Positions 24,956 through 34,453 of a stretch of 64,000 nt of DNA are shown piece by piece. The stretch lies in contig JAXEDY010000032.1 in assembly GCA_034104345.1 (NCBI GenBank), positions 1-64,000 on the forward strand, written 5' to 3'. The DNA is from HGM11416 sp034104345 (lineage in GTDB: Bacteria > Bacillota > Clostridia > Christensenellales > Borkfalkiaceae). The translations under genes and the position numbers were made by a program. The notes beneath the pieces were generated by a model. The model did not search any database and had not been told where the DNA came from. It saw nothing but the letters and a program-made list of their open reading frames with translations. Every line of letters starts with the position of its first letter. Positions within the stretch are counted from its first letter, which is position 1.

Positions 24956-26089
24956 TCAGTCGTTTTTTGCGGCGGAAGAAACAACGCCTATTTCGCTCAT
25001 AAAAACTATTATCTGAGTGTTGCCGCTGCTTATAAGCGGAAGCGGAAGCCCCGTCGGCGGAATGCTTCCCGTTACGACGAGCGCGTTTACCGCTACCTGA
25101 ACTACAAACGTCGCCGCAATCCCCAAACACAGATAATATCCGAACAAATCGCGTTTTTTAAGCGCGGTTTTTACCATTCGATACACCAAAAATCCGTATA
25201 GGCACATAAGCAAAACTACGCCGACAAATCCGCATTCTTCGCTTATGACAGACAAAATAAAATCGCTTTCCGAAAAAGGCAAAAATTTAAGTTTCTGGCG
25301 CGATTTGAAAAGCCCCGTTCCGAAAAGTCCGCCCGAACCGAATGCGTAAAGCGACTGAATAAGCTGATACCCTTCGCCTTTCGGCGACGACCACGGATCG
25401 ATAAAAGCATAAAGGCGTTTCAGCCGATAAGGTTCGGCAATTATCAAAAGAGGCAAAACGCAGATAAGCGGCACGGCGAGCATAGCAAAATATTTAAGCG
25501 GAAAGCCCGCGATAAACAAAATCGCCATCATAATAAGCCCCACGCACACCGTTACCGACATGTTAGGTTCTAACATTATAAGCACGCATATAAGCCCGCC
25601 GAAACCGAGCAGCGGCAACACGCCCTTAATCGTTTTTACCCGTTCGGAGTTTTTCGAAATATAAGCCGCGCAAAAAATTATGTAGCAGAATTTTACTATT
25701 TCCGACGGCTGAACGGTTACGCCGCCCACCCCTATCCAGCGTTTTGCGCCGTAAACTTCTTTTCCGAGCGGCGTTAACACGAGAGCGAGCAGCACTAACG
25801 AAAAAACAAGCGCAAAAACGGCGTATTTTTTTAGTTTTTTATAATCGAAAAACGCAAAAAACAAATATGCGACAAACCCTATGCCATAGCCGATCGCCTG
25901 TTTTTTTACGAAAAAGAATTTATCTCCGTAATCTTTTTCGGCAACGTAATTAGAAGCCGAATATATGAAAATAAGCCCTAAAACGCATAAAATCGCAAGC
26001 GAAACGATCAAAAAAACGTCGCCGCTTTTTGTTTTTTTCGGTTTTAAAAGAGCTGCGCTACCGCGCGCAACGTAAGAAATCTCACTCAA
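24956..26089 (-). CDS. ftsW: FtsW/SpoVE SEDS-family glycosyltransferase
   Basis: Polytopic SEDS protein of 377 residues and about ten membrane helices. It polymerises lipid II at the septum together with the neighbouring class B penicillin-binding protein. Family motifs include KRWIGVGGVTVQPSE, EPNMSVT, FLPFSESDFI and the terminal LPLISSGNTQ. There is no in-frame ATG near the beginning. The best start is a TTG at 26089 with GGTGAG ten bases upstream, overlapping the murD stop. A sporulation SpoVE role cannot be separated from FtsW by sequence. It is the only SEDS gene in the cluster. Confidence 0.92.
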   Translation of the reverse strand: MSEISYVARGSAALLKPKKTKSGDVFLIVSLAILCVLGLIFIYSASNYVAEKDYGDKFFFVKKQAIGYGIGFVAYLFFAFFDYKKLKKYAVFALVFSLVLLALVLTPLGKEVYGAKRWIGVGGVTVQPSEIVKFCYIIFCAAYISKNSERVKTIKGVLPLLGFGGLICVLIMLEPNMSVTVCVGLIMMAILFIAGFPLKYFAMLAVPLICVLPLLIIAEPYRLKRLYAFIDPWSSPKGEGYQLIQSLYAFGSGGLFGTGLFKSRQKLKFLPFSESDFILSVISEECGFVGVVLLMCLYGFLVYRMVKTALKKRDLFGYYLCLGIAATFVVQVAVNALVVTGSIPPTGLPLPLISSGNTQIIVFMSEIGVVSSAAKND

Positions 26090-26095
26090 AATTTT

Positions 26096-27661
26096 TTACT
26101 CACCGTCTTTTTCTGCAAAAACGTTTACATCGACTTCGCCGGTTTTTACCGCGCAGCCAAACTGCCCGCGTTGCACGCCTGCTTTTAAAAAACAATTTGT
26201 TGCGGCAACGCCGTTATCCGTATTATATTCGTCTGCTTTAAGATTTTTGCAACGTTCTCCGCCTTTTAAGCATTCGGCGCCGTTTAAACAGACGGCGTTT
26301 TTCAAGCAAGTCGCTTTTTTCTCGTCAACGAGCGATATAAAACGGTCGCCGCGCTCTTCGAATCCCGAAAATTCGTCGAAACTTGCGCAGGCTGGGCTTA
26401 ACAGAACGCAATCGCCCGAACAAGCAAGCAAAAAAGCATAATTGCACGCGCTTAAAAAGTCGGGAAACGCAAAAGCCGATTTTATACCCGCGGCAAAAGC
26501 CGCCGCATACAACTTTTCAGCCGATTCGCCGTATATTACAACGCTTTTCAAAAACGGATTTTTTGCCGCCGCCTTAAACAAATCGTCGTAGCCGTCGCCT
26601 TTATCCCTGCCGCCCGCAAGCCATATAAACGGGCGCGACGTTTCCGAAAGCGCGGCCATCGCCGCACCCGCGTTTGTCGATTTAGAATCGTTTATATAAG
26701 TTACGCCGTTTACTTCGGCAACCGTTTGCAAACGGTGTTTTACGCCCTTAAACGAGCAAAGCCCGTTGCGCACTACGCCTGCGGGAACGCCTAAAAGCCT
26801 GCAAATCGCGGTGGCGGCAAGCGCGTTTTGCAAATTATGCCTGCTTTTAAGTGCCGGAAGTTCGGTTTCGCAAATTTTTTCGCTTCCGAAATATATGTAT
26901 CCGTCTTTTACAAACGCGCCGCTTCCCTGCTGTTCGAGCGAAAAATATACTATCTTAGCACGCGTTTTTTCGGCAAAACTTTTAACCGTTTCGTCGTCGC
27001 GGTTTAAAACGGCATATTCGCTTTCGCGCTGATTTAAAACCACGCGCGATTTTAAATAGGCGTAATTATCCATGTTATAATGGCGCTCCATGTGGTCCGG
27101 CGTTAAATTTAAAACGCACGAGATATGCGGAACGAGTTTTGCCGTCGTTTCTAACTGAAAACTCGAAATCTCAAGCACGGCAACTTCGTTTTCGTTATCG
27201 AATTCTTTTTCGAAACTCGTAAACGGAACGCCGTAATTGCCGCCCAAATAATGCGGCGCCCCCGCCACCGTTAAAATATGATCGACAAGCGAACACACCG
27301 TGGTTTTTCCGTTCGTTCCCGTAACGGCAACAATCGGATTATGCGACAAAATTCCGCCCAGCTCTATTTCGCCTATAACGTTTACGCCCGCGTTTCTTGC
27401 AGCCACGGGAATTTCGTTATCGACGGGAATTCCGGGGCTTACAACCGCGACGTTTACGCTTTTAAGTCGCGCAAAAAGTTCTTCTTTTGTTAAAACTTCG
27501 GCACCCGCCTGCTCGGCTTCTTTTATATTTTCGATTACAGCCGCACGCGGCGCCGCGTCGTAAACCAAACACTTTGCCCCGCGTTTTAAAAGCGCCATGC
27601 AAGCACAATATCCGCTTTTACTCATTCCTACAATTAAAAAAGTTTGCCTTGATAAAAACAT
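26096..27661 (-). CDS. murD: UDP-N-acetylmuramoylalanine--D-glutamate ligase with Cys-rich tail
   Basis: Adds D-glutamate to UDP-MurNAc-L-Ala. The three Mur-ligase domains are normal, with ATP loop GTNGKT (115-120), the SSFQLE and HMERH catalytic region and the C-terminal domain ending near SFEERGDRFISLV. The chain is 521 residues, about 70 longer than usual. From residue 451 to the end it carries an extra tail with six cysteines (452, 458, 464, 471, 490, 503), the first four in imperfect CLKNA/CLNGA/CLKGG repeats. GGGAG five bases before ATG supports the start. The stop overlaps the ribosome-binding region of ftsW. Confidence 0.93.
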   Translation of the reverse strand: MFLSRQTFLIVGMSKSGYCACMALLKRGAKCLVYDAAPRAAVIENIKEAEQAGAEVLTKEELFARLKSVNVAVVSPGIPVDNEIPVAARNAGVNVIGEIELGGILSHNPIVAVTGTNGKTTVCSLVDHILTVAGAPHYLGGNYGVPFTSFEKEFDNENEVAVLEISSFQLETTAKLVPHISCVLNLTPDHMERHYNMDNYAYLKSRVVLNQRESEYAVLNRDDETVKSFAEKTRAKIVYFSLEQQGSGAFVKDGYIYFGSEKICETELPALKSRHNLQNALAATAICRLLGVPAGVVRNGLCSFKGVKHRLQTVAEVNGVTYINDSKSTNAGAAMAALSETSRPFIWLAGGRDKGDGYDDLFKAAAKNPFLKSVVIYGESAEKLYAAAFAAGIKSAFAFPDFLSACNYAFLLACSGDCVLLSPACASFDEFSGFEERGDRFISLVDEKKATCLKNAVCLNGAECLKGGERCKNLKADEYNTDNGVAATNCFLKAGVQRGQFGCAVKTGEVDVNVFAEKDGE

Positions 27662-27718
27662 ATTTTCTCCCGATATTCCCTCTGAATTTTTTATCCGAAA
27701 TTTGCAAAAGCGGCACTC

Positions 27719-28714
27719 TTATTTTATAACGCTTATTATACATATAACGCCCGCTATTAAAGTTACGAGTTTATAATAAAAACATATTTTGCTTTCGCTG
27801 TGCCCTTTATATTCGAAATGATGATGAAGCGGCGCCATCAAGAACACCCGCTTTTTGGTGCGTTTATAGTGAAAAACCTGAATTATTACCGAAGCCCCCG
27901 AAGCAACGAACATAACCCCGATAAGCGGAATAAACAAAACGTTTCCGCAAAGCACGCCGCTTGCCGCAATAAATCCGCCCAGATAAAGCGAACCCGTATC
28001 GCCCATAAAAACCGTCGCTTTATAAGTATTGAAACACAGATAACCGATAAGAGCGCCCGCCTGAATCAAACACAAAAGCGCTATATTCTCGCATTCTTCG
28101 GATATTACGAAGTTTTCGGGAAAAACTATTACCTGAATTTTAATAAGCGCATAAAAAACGAGCAGATAAACGTAACTTACGCCGCCCGCCAAGCCGTCTA
28201 ACCCGTCGGTTAAATTAACGCAGTTAGTGGTTGCCAGAAACACGAAAAAACACAAAACCGCCCCGAAAACGCCTAAGTTTATAAAAGCGTTTTTAAACGG
28301 AATAAAAAAATCGACAAAACCTTTAAAATAAACAAAACAAGTAATTATAAGCGAAATTACCGCCTGAAAGCAGATTTTCTGAAACGCCGTAAGCCCTTCG
28401 TTTTTGCGGAAGCGGATTTTAATAAAATCGTCCATCGCGCCTACTATAAGAAACGAAAACGAAACTAAAATCAATACGAACGCCAGCCGCGAATTTTTGC
28501 CTTTTGCAATTAAAAAAACAACCAAAGCGGCAAAAGCAAACGAAAACCCGCCCATCGTGGGCGTTCCGGATTTTGTTTTGTGGTTGTCGACGTAGCCGAG
28601 TATGGTTTGACCCGCTTTAAGTTTTTTTAAAAGCGGAATAAGCGCCCCGCACAATGCCGCGCCCACGAACACGGATATTAAAAAAAATATAAGTTCTCGC
28701 TTGATTTCGCCCAT
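27719..28714 (-). CDS. mraY: Phospho-N-acetylmuramoyl-pentapeptide transferase
   Basis: Ten-helix membrane enzyme that makes lipid I from UDP-MurNAc-pentapeptide and undecaprenyl phosphate. All signatures are present in 331 residues: GTPTMGG, MDDFIK (acidic pair), NLTDGLDGLAGG, MGDTGSL and the HHHFE cluster. It lies between murE and murD. murF, which usually sits between murE and mraY, is absent. The ATG has only a GGCGGT-like upstream purine tract. Confidence 0.95.
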   Translation of the reverse strand: MGEIKRELIFFLISVFVGAALCGALIPLLKKLKAGQTILGYVDNHKTKSGTPTMGGFSFAFAALVVFLIAKGKNSRLAFVLILVSFSFLIVGAMDDFIKIRFRKNEGLTAFQKICFQAVISLIITCFVYFKGFVDFFIPFKNAFINLGVFGAVLCFFVFLATTNCVNLTDGLDGLAGGVSYVYLLVFYALIKIQVIVFPENFVISEECENIALLCLIQAGALIGYLCFNTYKATVFMGDTGSLYLGGFIAASGVLCGNVLFIPLIGVMFVASGASVIIQVFHYKRTKKRVFLMAPLHHHFEYKGHSESKICFYYKLVTLIAGVICIISVIK

Positions 28715-28765
28715 TTTTACCGCCGCAGTTAAAATTTAAAACAGACTTTCGGTCGTTTTGCCGCC

Positions 28766-30250
28766 TTAATTTTCTTCTTCTATGCAGGCGCAAGCCACTT
28801 CTTTATCCGAAAACCTGCGCATGGTTCCCATAACTTCCTGATATTCTTCGGCACCCTTTCCCGCTATTAAAACCACGTCGCCCGTTTCGGCTTTTTCTAT
28901 CGCGTATTTTATAGCCTGCCGTCTGTCGCTTATTATTATGTATCCCAACGAAGCCTTTCTTATTCCTTTTTCGATCTGCGAAATTATTTCGCTCGGTTCT
29001 TCGTATCTCGGATTATCCGAAGTTATAACCGTAAAATCGGCAAGTTTCCCGCTGATTTCGCCCATTATGGGGCGCTTTTCTTTATCACGGTTTCCGCCGC
29101 AGCCGAAAACGCAGATAAGTTTTCCCTCTCCTTTTATTTCGTTAAGACTTTTAAGCGCGTTTTCAAGACCTTCGGGCGTATGCGCGTAATCGACGTAAAC
29201 GCGCTTTTTTAAACAAACACGTTCAAGCCGCCCGGTTACTGATAAAAGCGAGCGAAGCGATTTTGCCACGTCGTCGGTTTTAACCCCGCACAGCGCGCTT
29301 ACGGTGGCGGCGGCCAGTATGTTATAAACGTTGAATTTGCCTATCGTTAAGCAGTTTATTCGATAAACCGCGTCGAATAAATTTATTATAAATTCGGTGC
29401 CGTCTTCTTTGCAGACTACGTCCATAGCGAAAACGTCGCAAGGCTGCTCGATGCCGTAAGTTATAAGCCCGCTGTCGCGTTTTAAAGCGATAAGAGGCAA
29501 ACACGGATCGTCGCCGTTCACAACCGCAAGCCGCGCGCCGCGCATAGAAAACGCCGAAATTTTCGTCGCTCTGTATTTTTCGAACGTTTCGAAAAAGTCG
29601 AGATGATCTCTGCCGCAGTTCGTAAAAACGGCTATGTCGAAAGTAAAATCGGCTTTTTTAAAATAAATCGCGTGGGCAGAAAGTTCCATTATCACGACTT
29701 TTACGCCGCATTTTACCATGTCGGCAAAAATTTCGTAAAGTTTAGGTGCGTCCGGAGTCGTCATTCCGGTATAAATTTTTTTGCCCGCATAATCCGCCCC
29801 GAAAGTTCCTATCGTTCCGCAATTTATACCCGAATCGGACAATACTTTTTTTATCATACAGCAAACCGAAGTTTTGCCGTTCGTTCCCACAACCGCTATC
29901 GTGCGCAGTTTTTTTTGCGGATTGCCGTAAAACGTTTTGCACGCCTTGCTTAAAAACAAGCGCGCGTTTTTCACCACGAGATTATACGGCTTTTCGGTGC
30001 CGGATATTCCGTTTTCGGCACAAAAATTTTCAATAATTTTATCTAACGGTTTTTCCGAAACCAGAACGCGCGCGCCGTTTTTCAAAGCGTCCGGCGCATA
30101 AGTTTCGCAATTATGATTTTTTGCTTCGAAACAAAAAAACATCGAGTTTTTTTTACATTCTTTGCTGTCGACGCAAACAGATGAGATTTCGATTTCTTTG
30201 ATTTTTTCTTTAATTTCAAGGTTTTCGGATAAAATTTCGCCAACTTTCAT
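28766..30250 (-). CDS. murE: UDP-MurNAc-tripeptide synthetase, meso-DAP type
   Basis: Adds the third stem-peptide residue. The 494-residue chain has the ATP loop GTNGKT (122-127). DNPRYEEP, with Asp412-Arg415, is the diaminopimelate-recognition motif, so a meso-DAP wall is predicted rather than lysine. Two family positions are altered: MELSAHAI where MEVSSHAL is common, and GKGAEEYQ near residue 462 where GKGHE is common. The adjacent Glu is kept. The protein otherwise looks complete. The ribosome-binding site is weak (GGAAAACTAAA). Confidence 0.9.
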   Translation of the reverse strand: MKVGEILSENLEIKEKIKEIEISSVCVDSKECKKNSMFFCFEAKNHNCETYAPDALKNGARVLVSEKPLDKIIENFCAENGISGTEKPYNLVVKNARLFLSKACKTFYGNPQKKLRTIAVVGTNGKTSVCCMIKKVLSDSGINCGTIGTFGADYAGKKIYTGMTTPDAPKLYEIFADMVKCGVKVVIMELSAHAIYFKKADFTFDIAVFTNCGRDHLDFFETFEKYRATKISAFSMRGARLAVVNGDDPCLPLIALKRDSGLITYGIEQPCDVFAMDVVCKEDGTEFIINLFDAVYRINCLTIGKFNVYNILAAATVSALCGVKTDDVAKSLRSLLSVTGRLERVCLKKRVYVDYAHTPEGLENALKSLNEIKGEGKLICVFGCGGNRDKEKRPIMGEISGKLADFTVITSDNPRYEEPSEIISQIEKGIRKASLGYIIISDRRQAIKYAIEKAETGDVVLIAGKGAEEYQEVMGTMRRFSDKEVACACIEEEN

Positions 30251-30298
30251 TTTAGTTTTCCGTTTATTGTTTATTTTTTATCCTCGGTATTTTTATCA

Positions 30299-31987
30299 TT
30301 AGTTGCTTTCGAATTTTCGTATATCTTTCGCGTTTATTATTCCTTCGAAAATTTCGCGGCATATAGGCGCGGCTACCGTCGAGCCGTAAGTTCCGCCAAC
30401 CGGTTCGTCTACCGTTACGAGCGCCAAATATTCGGGATCGTTTGCGGGAAAAAACCCTACGAACGACATTACGTATTTGCCCGAAGCGATAACTCCGTTC
30501 TCGTATTTCTGCGCGGTTCCGGTTTTTCCGCCCACTTTATAACCTTCGATATAAGCCTGTTTGCCGCTTCCGTCTTTAACGACGCCTTCTAAATACGAAG
30601 CCATAATCTGCGACGCTTTTTCGCTTATCACGCGCGCTTTTTTTACGGGAACGTTTTTAGATAGAGTTTGATTTCCGTTTAAAATTTCGTCTAAAAGATA
30701 GGGCTGATAATAAATTCCGCCGTTAACAGCAGCCGAAACCGCCGCGGCAAGTTGAAGTTGGGTAACCGCTATCGTCTGTCCGAATCCTATTCGGGCAAGA
30801 TCTCCGTCGGTAACGGCGCCTTTCGGAATAAGCATTCCTATCGCTTCGCCGTTTATATCTACACCGCTCACTGCGCCGAAATTGTATTTTTCGATGTATT
30901 CATACATTTTGTCTTTGCCGAGCGCGAGCGCTATATCCACAAACACGGGGTTGCAACTGTTGTTAAGTGCGGCGGCAAGGTTTTCGTTTGAGTGTTTTCC
31001 GTTAGCGTGCGTGCTCCAACACTTTATTTTTCTGCCCAAAACCACGCGGAAACGCGACGAATTGAAAATATGTTCGAGCGAAAATGCGTTTTTGTTCCCT
31101 CTTAAATACTCTTCGACGTTTGCGCTTGCCGTAACTACTTTAAACGTAGACCCCGGCTCGTAAGAATCGCAAACGACGACGTTTCGTCCGTTGAACGTGA
31201 GTTTTTGGTTATCTTCGCGCGGAACGTCGTTCAAATCGAACGAAGGATAGCAACACAGCGCTAAAATTTTTCCCGTTTTAGGTTGCAGAACAATTACGGC
31301 GGCGCGCTTCGGCGTATATTTTAAAGCCGCCCGCTTTATTGCGCCTTCGCATATAAGCTGAATTTCCGAATCGACCGTAAGTTTAAGCGAGTAACCGTTT
31401 TTTGCTTCGACGTAATGCGGGTTAGCGCCGACTACGTCTTTGCCCGTAAGGTCGCTTTCATATAAAATCTCACCGTTTTCGCCGCGCAGATATTCGTCGT
31501 AATACTTTTCTATTCCGGACTGCCCCGCGCCGTCTATCGAAGTGTAACCGAGCGTTTGGCAAAGCATATCGTTAAACGGATATACGCGGGTGTTGTCGGG
31601 CGCAAAATAAACGCCGTTTAAATTAAACGCGCTAAGTTTTTTTATCGTTTCGGATTCTACCTGTCTTTTTACGGTTATTTCGCCCGAACCGTTTTTTTCG
31701 ATTTTGCTTAAAAGCGCGCTTTCGTCTACGCTTAATTCTTCCGCCAGAACGCGCGACGTGTTTTTCGCGTCGGTTACGGATCGGGTGCGGATATAAACGC
31801 AATAAGTGCCTTTCGAGCCCGCAAGCAAAACTCCGTTACGGTCGTAAATATCGCCGCGCACCGCTTTTACGGGAAGTTCTCTGGTCCACTGATCTACCGC
31901 TTTTTCCCTTAACTTTTCGCCTTTAACCACGCTTACCGAAAAAGTTTTTATTAAAATAAATAAAAAAACAGAGATTACCGCGATCAA
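30299..31987 (-). CDS. Class B penicillin-binding protein (FtsI/SpoVD type)
   Basis: Septal or spore-cortex transpeptidase anchored by one N-terminal helix. From the TTG at 31987 it spans 562 residues. It has a PBP dimerisation domain, active-site STFK (Ser280-Lys283), SCN (344-346) and KTG (488-490). There are no PASTA repeats, unlike SpoVD or pneumococcal PBP2x. No ATG or GTG exists at the expected start. The TTG lies inside the membrane helix and lacks a ribosome-binding site. A perfect GGGAGG at 32088-32083 instead faces an ATA codon (32074) eight bases away. That start would add 29 residues with a basic KLRKR anchor, giving 591. I list the conservative start. Confidence 0.92.
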   Translation of the reverse strand: MIAVISVFLFILIKTFSVSVVKGEKLREKAVDQWTRELPVKAVRGDIYDRNGVLLAGSKGTYCVYIRTRSVTDAKNTSRVLAEELSVDESALLSKIEKNGSGEITVKRQVESETIKKLSAFNLNGVYFAPDNTRVYPFNDMLCQTLGYTSIDGAGQSGIEKYYDEYLRGENGEILYESDLTGKDVVGANPHYVEAKNGYSLKLTVDSEIQLICEGAIKRAALKYTPKRAAVIVLQPKTGKILALCCYPSFDLNDVPREDNQKLTFNGRNVVVCDSYEPGSTFKVVTASANVEEYLRGNKNAFSLEHIFNSSRFRVVLGRKIKCWSTHANGKHSNENLAAALNNSCNPVFVDIALALGKDKMYEYIEKYNFGAVSGVDINGEAIGMLIPKGAVTDGDLARIGFGQTIAVTQLQLAAAVSAAVNGGIYYQPYLLDEILNGNQTLSKNVPVKKARVISEKASQIMASYLEGVVKDGSGKQAYIEGYKVGGKTGTAQKYENGVIASGKYVMSFVGFFPANDPEYLALVTVDEPVGGTYGSTVAAPICREIFEGIINAKDIRKFESN

Positions 31988-32082
31988 ACTCGCAAATAAT
32001 CTCTTTCGTAATTTCGTTATTGAAAACGTTATATTTTGTTGTTCGTTTTTGTTTTTCGATTTTTCAGGTTTTATCTTCGTGT

Positions 32083-32088
32083 CCTCCC
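32083..32088 (-). promoter_or_regulatory. Ribosome-binding site facing an ATA codon
   Basis: GGGAGG lies just after the ftsL-like stop and eight bases before ATA at 32074-32072, which is in frame with the penicillin-binding protein. A small CCGAC/GTCGG hairpin sits directly upstream of it. Confidence 0.55.
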
Positions 32089-32093
32089 GACTT

Positions 32094-32654
32094 TTAGTCG
32101 GCTTTGACCATACCCATTTCTTCGGCTCTGCGAATAACTTCGGCGTCGGACGAAACGAATTCGTATCTCGCTTTAAGTTCTTCGGTTCTTTCGATCATTG
32201 CGGCAACGCGCGCTTCCTGCTGACTTAAACTGTCGTTCATGTTTTTAAGCAGACGCGTGTTTAAAATGATAAGCGTAAAAATGGTTAAAACGACGAGCGC
32301 GTAAACGGTAATTAAAATTTTACCTTTCGTGTTAACGCGATACTCCGAATTTTCTTCAGCCTTTTCTTCTTCTTTTTCGGCGTGGAAATCTTCGTAAAGG
32401 TATTTTCTGTCCTTCTCGTTGAATTGCATCGTGGTTTCGGAAGGATAAATGTCGGTGTTTTCGACAGGGGCGTTGAGTAATTTTTCAAAGCCGGCGGTCG
32501 AATTACGCGTTACGCGCACTTTTTCCGAGTTATTCACGAACAAATCTTCTTGTTTATATGCGTTTCTCGCCGAGTCCATCTCGCGGTCCAACGCTTCGGC
32601 ACCGTCGTATGCGGTCTTTTCTGCCGTATTATACTTTCTGTCGTTAGTTATCAT
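32094..32654 (-). CDS. FtsL-like bitopic division protein
   Basis: A 186-residue protein with a long, charged, disordered cytoplasmic N terminus (about 100 residues). One membrane helix follows (ILITVYALVVLTIFTLIIL, about 113-131), then a short leucine-zipper-like coiled coil. Topology, size of the external part and position between rsmH and the PBP identify an FtsL-type partner of FtsQ. The primary sequence is not otherwise conserved. AAGGAG seven bases before the ATG at 32654 sets the start. Confidence 0.75.
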   Translation of the reverse strand: MITNDRKYNTAEKTAYDGAEALDREMDSARNAYKQEDLFVNNSEKVRVTRNSTAGFEKLLNAPVENTDIYPSETTMQFNEKDRKYLYEDFHAEKEEEKAEENSEYRVNTKGKILITVYALVVLTIFTLIILNTRLLKNMNDSLSQQEARVAAMIERTEELKARYEFVSSDAEVIRRAEEMGMVKAD

Positions 32655-32844
32655 ATTATCTCTCCTTATAAAATATTCGCGTTTTTTAAAGCGGTTTTTT
32701 TCACGCTTCTTTCGAGCGAACGCACCCGCCCGCAAAGACACTTCCCCTTAAAAGCATCTTCGGCATCGACCTTTATATATTTTTAATTTCAAATAAAATA
32801 GTTGTTTTCGTTTAAAATTTTTCGGCTTAAACAAAGCCCGTCCG

Positions 32845-33777
32845 TCAAAGCTTTTCGGCTACGCGCAACTTCGCGCTTAAACTGCGTTTGTTTTGCTCGC
32901 ATTCGCTTTCGCTTGCCGACAGCGGTTTTTTCGTTATAAGTTTAACGATTTCTTTTCTGCCGCAAACGCAAACCGGTAAACTTCTGTCGCAAGTGCAACC
33001 CGTCGCTAAATCCGCAAACGTGTGTTTTACTATTCTGTCTTCGAGCGAATGAAAGGTTATAATCGCTATTCTTCCGCCCTTTTTCAGTTTAAGAACGATG
33101 TCTCGTATGGCTTGTTCTAACCCGTCGAGTTCGCCGTTCACTTCGATTCGTATCGCCTGAAACGTTCGCTTTGCCGGGTGGCCGTCGCGTTTGAATTTTG
33201 CGGGAATGCTTTCGTCGATTATTTCAACGAGTTCGCCCGTGGTTTCTATCGGCCTTATTTTCCTCTTTAAAGCGATGTTTTTTGCGATTTTATCCGCAAA
33301 TTTTTCTTCGCCGTAAAGTTTTAAAATTTTCGCCAACTTTTTTTCGTCGTATTCGTTTACCACTTCGAACGCCGAAAGTTTTTGCTCGCGGTTCATTCTC
33401 ATGTCGAGCCGCGTGTTTTCCGCCATATACGAAAAACCGCGTTCGCGTTCGTCGAGTTGATAACTCGAAACGCCTAAATCGAGCAGCGCGCCGTCTATTT
33501 CGGAAACGCCTAAATCGCTTATTACGTTTAAAAAATTTTTAAAGTTATCGTGAACTAAAACGAATTGCTTTTCAAAGCCCGAAAGCCGCTTTTCGGCGGC
33601 CTTTATCGCTTCTTCGTCGAGATCCGTCGCTATCAGCCTTACTAAGGGCGCGCTTTCTAAAATAAGGCGCGAATGGTTTCCGCCGCCGAGCGTTCCGTCG
33701 AAATACGTTCCGCCCTTTCTTACGTTAAGGGATTCAACGCTTTCTTTTGGCATTACCGGCACATGGCAAAATTCCAT
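32845..33777 (-). CDS. rsmH: 16S rRNA (cytosine-1402-N4)-methyltransferase
   Basis: SAM-dependent methyltransferase (MraW) acting on C1402 of 16S rRNA. The 310-residue product begins HVPVM with the SAM-binding motif DGTLGGGNHS (28-37). It contains LLDLGVSSYQLD, RAFQAIRIEVN-like sequence and ITFHSLEDRIVK, all diagnostic. AAGGA with suitable spacing precedes ATG. It is the second gene of the dcw operon behind mraZ, the usual order. Confidence 0.95.
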   Translation of the reverse strand: MEFCHVPVMPKESVESLNVRKGGTYFDGTLGGGNHSRLILESAPLVRLIATDLDEEAIKAAEKRLSGFEKQFVLVHDNFKNFLNVISDLGVSEIDGALLDLGVSSYQLDERERGFSYMAENTRLDMRMNREQKLSAFEVVNEYDEKKLAKILKLYGEEKFADKIAKNIALKRKIRPIETTGELVEIIDESIPAKFKRDGHPAKRTFQAIRIEVNGELDGLEQAIRDIVLKLKKGGRIAIITFHSLEDRIVKHTFADLATGCTCDRSLPVCVCGRKEIVKLITKKPLSASESECEQNKRSLSAKLRVAEKL

Positions 33778-33984
33778 TCTTTCATCCTTTCGTCGCTTGA
33801 CAGCGGCGGCTCGCTATCTTCTACTTCTTACTTAATCTTTACTTATCTCTTACCAAAAATAAGTTTCTTACCAAAAAATCAATTTTTTTAGTTTTCGTTT
33901 GATAACTTTATTATATTTTCAACGCAAAACCGATTTTTGCGCTTTTAAACAAGATTTGTTTAACCAAATAATTTAAACGATAAA

Positions 33985-34419
33985 TTATTTTATTCTGTCC
34001 GACAGGATCTTCATGCTTGCGGCAAACGATTTTTGTTCGCGCTTTTTTAAGCGCGTCGATTTATTCATTATCGCAAGATGATCTATCATACCTACCGTTA
34101 CGAGGTCTTTTTCAAGCCCTGCGTCGGTAACCAAAGTATCGGGAAGAGCAACCCTGCCTTGTTTATCTTCGGTGGCGTTATACATCGACGACATATATTC
34201 CATCAAAGCGGCTTGTCCTTCTTCGTCGAACTCGCTTATCGCGTCGCGGTATTTTTTTGTGCGTTCTTCGGCTACTTCCTTAGGATATACGTTGATTACG
34301 CCGTCAAACCCCTTGGCAAAAACGTATTCGCCCTTAAACACGTCTGCCGACTTGAATTTGGGCGGTATCCTTATTCTGTTTTTGTCATCCTTTTGATGTT
34401 CGTATTCACCGAAAAACAT
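33985..34419 (-). CDS. mraZ: Transcriptional regulator MraZ
   Basis: DNA-binding protein that represses its own dcw operon in several bacteria. The 144-residue chain has two SpoVT/AbrB-like halves (GEYEHQKDDKNRIRIP and ATEDKQGRVALP). A GGG-containing ribosome-binding site precedes ATG. The promoter region just upstream has three GG-core triplets spaced exactly ten bases apart, the expected operator, so autoregulation of the whole cluster is likely. Confidence 0.95.
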   Translation of the reverse strand: MFFGEYEHQKDDKNRIRIPPKFKSADVFKGEYVFAKGFDGVINVYPKEVAEERTKKYRDAISEFDEEGQAALMEYMSSMYNATEDKQGRVALPDTLVTDAGLEKDLVTVGMIDHLAIMNKSTRLKKREQKSFAASMKILSDRIK

Positions 34420-34453
34420 ATAAATTTCCCTGTCTCGACTTTTCTATATTCAC

